Part shown: one piece after another, positions 59,053 to 64,000 of the stretch
Numbering within the stretch: the stretch's first letter is position 1
How the letters are laid out: the number at the start of each line of letters is the position of its first letter
DNA from: Hygrophila difformis
Taxonomy: Eukaryota > Streptophyta > Magnoliopsida > Lamiales > Acanthaceae
Reading direction: 5' to 3'
DNA length: 64,000 nucleotides
Assembly (NCBI GenBank): GCA_030278955.1
Contig: JAOANR010000003.1
Span: 62,572,195-62,636,194 of the forward strand
The notes under the pieces: generated by a model
The model's database searches: none
The model's input: the letters and a program-made list of their open reading frames with translations, nothing else
What the model was told of the DNA's origin: nothing
Position numbers and translations under genes: made by a program

Positions 59053-61244
59053 GGGCTTCATACATGGGACCTATCACATACATTATGACATTATGGTGAA
59101 AGACCCAATTGGAAAATATTACATTTAAGGACCCCAATCTTTCAAAACTAAAACAACACACTAAACTAATCTAACTATCTTGGGAAAATACTTAAATGCC
59201 TTTGGATGAAAAATACCAAATTACCCCCAATTCAAATAAAAAAGCCATAAACGTAGTAGCAACGACTCAATCGGATGCTCTCCATATTCCCGCGACCAAA
59301 GCTCTCTGTAGAAAGTGGACGCACGGCGGCGGAAGACGGCGGTGCACAGTGGACAGTGGACGGCAAAGCTCAGGTGGAAGAGTAAGTGACTGTGTGCTAT
59401 TTTTTGTTTATTTAAATGAGTGGATGTTCTGAAATAAACTTTTGAAAGAAATATGGTGAAAATTATGAGCATTGTATTGTGGTAAAGAGTGTAATATGTG
59501 GTAAAGATCTTATGAAATGGTTTGGGATAGAATAAGATACATTTGATGTTAAAAAAGTAAGTTGGATTCATCGGAAAGATGAAATATTTGAAAGATGGTG
59601 TTTGCATGGGCTTTGTGATAGGTTGATGTTGGGGGTTATTGAATGGTGCTATTGTTTTGTTTGCATTTGTAGAAAAGAGAATGAGCACTAGTGGGGATCA
59701 TGGCGAAAGTGGTAGCTTTACCCTACTCGTTATTTGTCAACATAATGATGAGAAGCACCCAATATCTATAAAGAATGAGACGACGATGAATGATGTGCAT
59801 ATGGAGATGATAGAACGATAGCCAGATTTTGATCCTCTACTATACGCTCTAAAATATGAATCCCCCGATGATAAGTTGCTTGTAAGAATGGAAAACGATA
59901 CGGACATAAAATTGATGATTCAATATCACATGCTATCAGATGTACATTTGTGCAATGCGATAGCTAGGTCGAACGGGACTCTGAAGAAGAGGATAGGGTA
60001 TGATTTGTTGTATGCTTAATTTGTATCGTTGATTTCGGCATGTTAACAATTGGTAGAATGACAAAGGAATCATCTTGTAGAGTAGAGTATGCGTGCGAGT
60101 TCGAAAGCCACGATGAAATGGCTTTGGTGAGGATCGAAGCAGAGCATTTTGGTGGACGGTCGGGGGGCATTGAGCGCATTGAAGGAGAAGGTCAAACGTT
60201 CGAAAATGTTGAGTATTTTCGTCGCGTTCTGAGGACATTTTGCATTGCCACAAAGAAAGGATTCAAATACGCGAAGAATGGGAAGCACAAGGTTATCGCA
60301 AGATGTACGGTGGATGGATGTGGGTGGCGGGTATATGTATCATATCATAAGTCGGATGAGACATTTGGCATTCGGACTTGTACCCTACATCATACTTGTG
60401 GTGTTAACCGTATAATGGATACAAGTCATCCACAAGCAACATCTAATTGGGTTGCTAGTTGGATTACGGATACAATGAGAACTGCGCCGATATATAGGAC
60501 AAGACAAGCAATGAATGATATGAAGATTTTGTTTGCCATAGATATACCCTATCACAATGCTTGGATGGGGAAAGAAATAGCATTGAGAGAGATACATGGG
60601 GAAAGACAATGTTCCATTCAATAAATTAAGGGGTTTATGCAAATCCTTAAAAGATTTGAACCCCGGTACTATTGCTGAATTCGAGATATTCCCCGACACG
60701 AAGAAGTTCCACCGGGTCTTTATTAGATTAGGCGCGTGCGTGCGGGGATTCCTGATTGGATGTCGTCCAATGTTGTATCTCGATGGAACACAAAGACACA
60801 GTGGAAATGACATGTGCTTGGGGCCATAGGCCAGGATGGGAACAATGGAATTTTTACCGTAGCATTTGCAAGTGCGTGTTTAGTTGATGTTAATGTTTTG
60901 TTCCTTTATGCATATACAAGTTTATTTGTATTTAATTTTCAATGTTTTGTAGTTGTTGATGGTGAGGCCAACGAGAGTTGAGGATGGTTTTGTCAAAAGT
61001 TACGTGGAGCCATTGAAGCGCAAAGAGAGGACTACGATTTTGAGAAGCTCGTTTTGATCATGGATAGGCACTCGGGGCTTATGAACGCAAAACGTGATAT
61101 ATTCCCACAAAGTTTGCATGCAATATGTCTACGTCATTTGATAGAAAATTTTAAAACTGATATACGTATCCCACTTTAAAATATCATAGTAACTCGTGAT
61201 TTTTATTGAATTTAATGGATTATTTGATGGATGATGTGTACTTG
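59053..61244 (+). mobile_element. E3: third MULE copy, 3' part lost
   Basis: Starts GGGCTTCATACATGGGACC and follows E2 closely through the leader and gene A exons 1-3, then ends at 61244 in the intron after exon 3, where LINE-B begins. The left flank differs from that of E2, so it is an independent insertion rather than a segmental duplication. Genes B and C and the right end are absent. Confidence 0.88.
59681..61161 (+). pseudogene. E3 gene A: broken transposase fragment
   Basis: Exons by homology: 59681-59997, 60081-60871 and 60953-61161. TAG replaces Trp in exon 1 (CGATAGCC). An extra G at ~60600 shifts exon 2, bases are lost near the LDGT motif (~60790), and the TGA codons after KW(K) and NES are the same as in E2. 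The exon 3 donor GT is mutated to AT. Exon 4 is missing. Confidence 0.88.
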
Positions 61245-62081
61245 TGTAGCATTTGTGGGGCGGCGGAGGAATCATCTTGGCATGTTTTCTTTCAATGTGA
61301 GTGGACGTGGCAGGTCTGGCATGGTGTGGAGATGGCCTTGCCGTTTCTCAATATGCCTGCTCCAGCGCTAGTTTCTCCTTTGATGAGGCATATTAACAAG
61401 CAGTGGAAAGGGTTGGGCTGGGCAATCCTTTGGAATATCTGGAAGACCAGAAATGCGTTCTGTCTGCGGGGGGAGCCGATCAACATCTCTTCAACCTGTC
61501 GACAAGCTCGGCTTATGGGCGCATCCTTGGATCGAGCCTATGGGCGGACTATGGTTCACCGGCCGCTTAAGCTTGTGAACTGGAACCCCACGAATTATGT
61601 TGGCATCTTATTGCATGTGGATGGTAGCTCACTAGGGAACCCGGGACCTGCAGGATTTGGTGGTGTCATTCGTCTTGGCGATGGGCAGTGGATTGCAGGG
61701 TTTTCGGGCTCTATTGGGACGGATACCAACTTGGCGGCTGAACTATATGGTGTGTGGAAGGGACTGTCGGCCCTCCATGACCGAGGCTTTGCTGCGGCAC
61801 TATGCTATTCCGACTCTCAAGAGGCGATTAGAATCGTCAAAGAGGGTGTTCCTCGGTCTCACCCCTTGGCTCCTCTAGTTCGACATATCAGAGATTTGCT
61901 TGATGTCCATCCGAATTATGTTTGGTCTCATATTCTTCGGGAGGGGAATACAGTGGCGGACATTTTGGCTAAACGCGGGGCTCACTCAGCTGACTTCTTC
62001 ACGACTTGGGCGTATCCTCCGGATGATGCTCGTCCGGCCCTAGCGGCTGATCTTGCGGGGGTCTGGTTCCCCCGGGTTTAG
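61245..62081 (+). pseudogene. LINE-B ORF2 fragment: zf-RVT and RNase H
   Basis: Retains CSIC..H..F..C of the zinc finger and a complete RNase H domain with VDGSS, AELYG, YSDS and VADILAK. The reading frame happens to continue upstream into E3 intron sequence to an ATG at 61206; this is an accident of the junction. Endonuclease and reverse transcriptase are missing. Confidence 0.9.
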
Positions 62082-62202
62082 GGCTTGTTGCTCTGTTGCT
62101 TTCCTGTTTTTCTTGCTTTCCCCCTCAACCCCCTGCTGTAGCTTTTTATTAGCTTTCTCTTTAGCCGGCGTCTTCACGCCTTCGTTTATCAAAAAAAAAA
62201 AA
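61245..62202 (+). mobile_element. LINE-B: 5'-truncated L1 LINE
   Basis: Begins within the zf-RVT finger of ORF2 and runs to a 12-A tail at 62191-62202. The 3' UTR resembles LINE-A (CTGTAG, TTAGCTTTC, then the GGCGT/ACGCC hairpin). 5' truncation is usual for LINEs. The base after the tail does not match E2 downstream of the junction, so the other flank of E3 was lost. Confidence 0.9.
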
Positions 62203-62880
62203 TGAGAGAGACAAAAAGCTATTGGAAAATAGATATCTCCAGATGTGTGGCTTGCTTCAGCTGTCAAATGAAATTTTATCTTTGGATTATATGATTCAGT
62301 GAATTGGTATTACAGGACATCTTGTAGATTAAAAAGGGTGCTTGAGGACCGCTGCGAGGATAGCTCGTAGATTAAAAAGGGTGCTTGAGGACTGTTGCGA
62401 GGCCCCATTTACACGACCACTCATAGAATATTAGGGGCTTTTAATGGGATAGTTGATAAATAGATATGAATAGAAGAAGAATTTTGTTTTTGGGTGAAAA
62501 AAAGAAGAATTTTGTTGATATTATGCATGTATTTCATCATGATTCAAATGTAAAAAATAATGAAGTTTTATGTTGATGATGTTGATGGCGTTATTGATGA
62601 TGTTGATGGCGTTATTCGAGATTATGTACGCTGATTTGTTATTTATTTTGTTAGAAAATTCATATTGTTTGGATTGTTCTTTTAGGTTTATAGATTATTT
62701 GAATAAATTAAATTATTTATTTTATTTAAATGATAAATATTTGATAATTACGAATTATAATACTCAAATACTACTATTTGTAATATAATATTTATATATT
62801 TATTAATATATATACTGTATATAACGACTACAAATTTTACGGAAACTATTTTTTATTCAATTATTTAAAAATTAGTAGTA
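62203..62880. other. intergenic, no gene
   Basis: Contains a 43-bp tandem duplication (62324-62402; unit starts GTAGATTAAAAAGGGTGCTT) and short GATGTTGATGGCGTTATT repeats near 62570-62610. Nothing else recognised. Confidence 0.55.
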
Positions 62881-62883
62881 CAT

Positions 62884-63091
62884 TAGTAGTATATTATAAT
62901 TATAATACAATACGAACCAAACATTGTATAATTATAATACATTAGTATATTATAATTATAATACTATACGAATCAAACATTGTATAATTATAATACATTG
63001 TACTACCAAACAATGTATAATATTAATTTAATACATTATTAATGCAATTAACCATAATACAATACAACTCATTAAATAATACAATACAGTA
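62884..63091. repeat. A/T-rich repeat with ~62-bp tandem units
   Basis: TATTATAATTATAATAC and CAAACATTGTATAATTATAA recur at about 62-bp spacing. Probably a MITE fragment interrupted by the hAT MITE. Confidence 0.55.
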
Positions 63092-63099
63092 TTCCAAAC

Positions 63100-63629
63100 C
63101 AAGGTTGTTAAGATCGGGATCCTATATGGGATCGTTTTTCTCTTTACAAGATCGAGATCGTAAGATCGAATCGGGATCCTAAGATCTTATGAAATTGCAA
63201 TAATGGATAAACTCAATTATGCATACTAATAAATAAAAGCATTATTTCGTGTGTTTATGAATTTTGCAAGTTAATTAATACAATATAGTACAAAAAACAT
63301 CACAATCAAACATAAAATATTTCCATATATATACATATTATGTTATTTTACACATCATACATAAGGAATACAAATTTTTAAGTTTAAAATTAAAGGAAAA
63401 AAGTTACTTTGATCACAAATCATAAAATACTACAAAAAATTTATGAGTTTAAGAAGGTATGATCGTAAGATCGTAGAAGCGTTTGAGGGAGTACGACCAT
63501 AAGATCGTAAGATTCCACTATCAGGATCGGGATCTTACTAATTTTAAGATCCTAAGAGGATCGGGATCGTTTTAGAGAGGTGTGATCGTCGTAAGATCCT
63601 AAGATCAGGATCGGGATCTTAACAACTAA
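63100..63629. mobile_element. 530-bp hAT-type MITE rich in GATC
   Basis: Flanked by identical 8-bp TTCCAAAC (63092-63099 and 63630-63637). The ends CAAGGTTGTTAAGATC and the complement CTTAGTTGTTAAGATC are inverted. Both subterminal zones are packed with AAGATC/GGATC words. Confidence 0.88.
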
Positions 63630-63732
63630 GTTCCAAACATGTCCATTGTGTTCTTAGGAGTATTAATTAGAGGTAAGTATTTTCCCAAAAAATGGTAATA
63701 AAGCCACTCACTCACTAAGCCGCCGTAAGCAG

Positions 63733-64000
63733 ATGTTTGCTCCTGTTCCTGTTCCTGTTTCCCTTAAACCCAAACCCTTAACCCCCCCGCCGCTCCTGCT
63801 GCTGATCTTCACATTCCCCCTCTTTCGCCGTCCCCGTCGCTCTTCCTCCGCCGCATTCAGAAGAAGCATGACCTTATCTTCCTCCTCCTCCTCTTCCCCC
63901 CGTATGTTCCAGCTTCAAGTCGACCCTCTTACTGGAAAATCTGAATGGCTTATCATCCACGACCAGGACCAGGATGAATATACTCACACCCATCCAATTT
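63733..64000 (+). CDS. PRMT7: probable PRMT7 protein arginine methyltransferase, N-terminus only
   Basis: Open from the ATG at 63733 to the right edge (89 codons). The first ~45 residues are hydrophobic and Arg/Ser-rich, like an organelle-targeting extension; a second Met (63868) follows. Then comes a Ser run and the segment FQLQVDPLTGKSEWLII, which matches my memory of the start of plant PRMT7 (FQLKLDPLTGNSEW). The SAM-binding domain would lie beyond the window. PRMT7 methylates arginine in proteins such as histones and splicing factors. Confidence 0.55.
   Translation, partial: MFAPVPVPVSLKPKPLTPPPLLLLIFTFPLFRRPRRSSSAAFRRSMTLSSSSSSSPRMFQLQVDPLTGKSEWLIIHDQDQDEYTHTHPI

Noticed and set aside
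58292..59161. 289-codon minus-strand open frame with a Pro run
   Set aside because: The length comes from GC-rich, stop-poor sequence and the G31 run; frames on the other strand are equally open, no domain is visible, and the left end overlaps a tandem duplication.

Overview
This is nuclear DNA from a flowering plant, most likely a eudicot and probably an asterid (inference). The support is split genes with GT..AG introns that encode plant-type NPG1 and COQ6, plant L1-type LINEs with a C-terminal RNase H, several Mutator-like (MULE) transposons, and Stowaway, hAT and Mutator-type MITEs. Only three host genes are recognised; most of the rest is transposon sequence, partly nested.

Layout. 1-5192: a LINE running in from the left edge, with a full-length ORF2. 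5242-7113: remnant of a minus-strand MULE transposase. 7.1-10.6 kb: repeats, including a CCGAG/CTCGG palindrome array, a 90-nt hairpin and a long-inverted-repeat element carrying two Stowaway MITEs. 11.0-15.15 kb: NPG1, a TPR/calmodulin-binding-type pollen germination protein, five exons on the plus strand. 15.2-29.3 kb: GC-rich hAT-like ends enclosing a 13,056-bp MULE (E1) with a perfect 9-bp target duplication. 29.8-42.9 kb: a second, related 13,091-bp MULE (E2) in the same orientation. 44.3-53.9 kb: COQ6, a mitochondrial ubiquinone-biosynthesis flavin monooxygenase, on the minus strand, with MITEs in its introns and a 1.4-kb inverted repeat at its 5' side. 55.5-59.0 kb: tandem repeats, microsatellites, a small MITE and a 31-G run. 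59.05-61.24 kb: a third MULE copy (E3), cut off by a 5'-truncated LINE (to 62.2 kb). 63.1-63.63 kb: a hAT-type MITE. 63.73 kb to the right edge: the start of a probable PRMT7 gene.

The most interesting structure is the E1/E2 family. Each element carries three genes: A (+), a MuDR-type transposase; B (+), a protein resembling the plant-transposon domain also seen with Athila-type ORFs; and C (-), a DUF1985 plus Ulp1/C48 protease. Gene B is bracketed by dense arrays of two short motifs. TGGTAAA points one way before gene B and the opposite way (TTTACCA) after it, and clusters of near-palindromic GGACGGTCC / GGACGACCGTCC lie within the arrays. The motifs recur in both elements although the array sequences do not align closely. 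This resembles the VANDAL/VANC systems of Arabidopsis, in which an element-encoded protein binds short repeated motifs in its own noncoding DNA. The assignment here is inference.

Most transposon genes in the window are broken by stops or indels. The LINE ORF2 at 1022-5086 and the Ulp1 exons of E1 read open.
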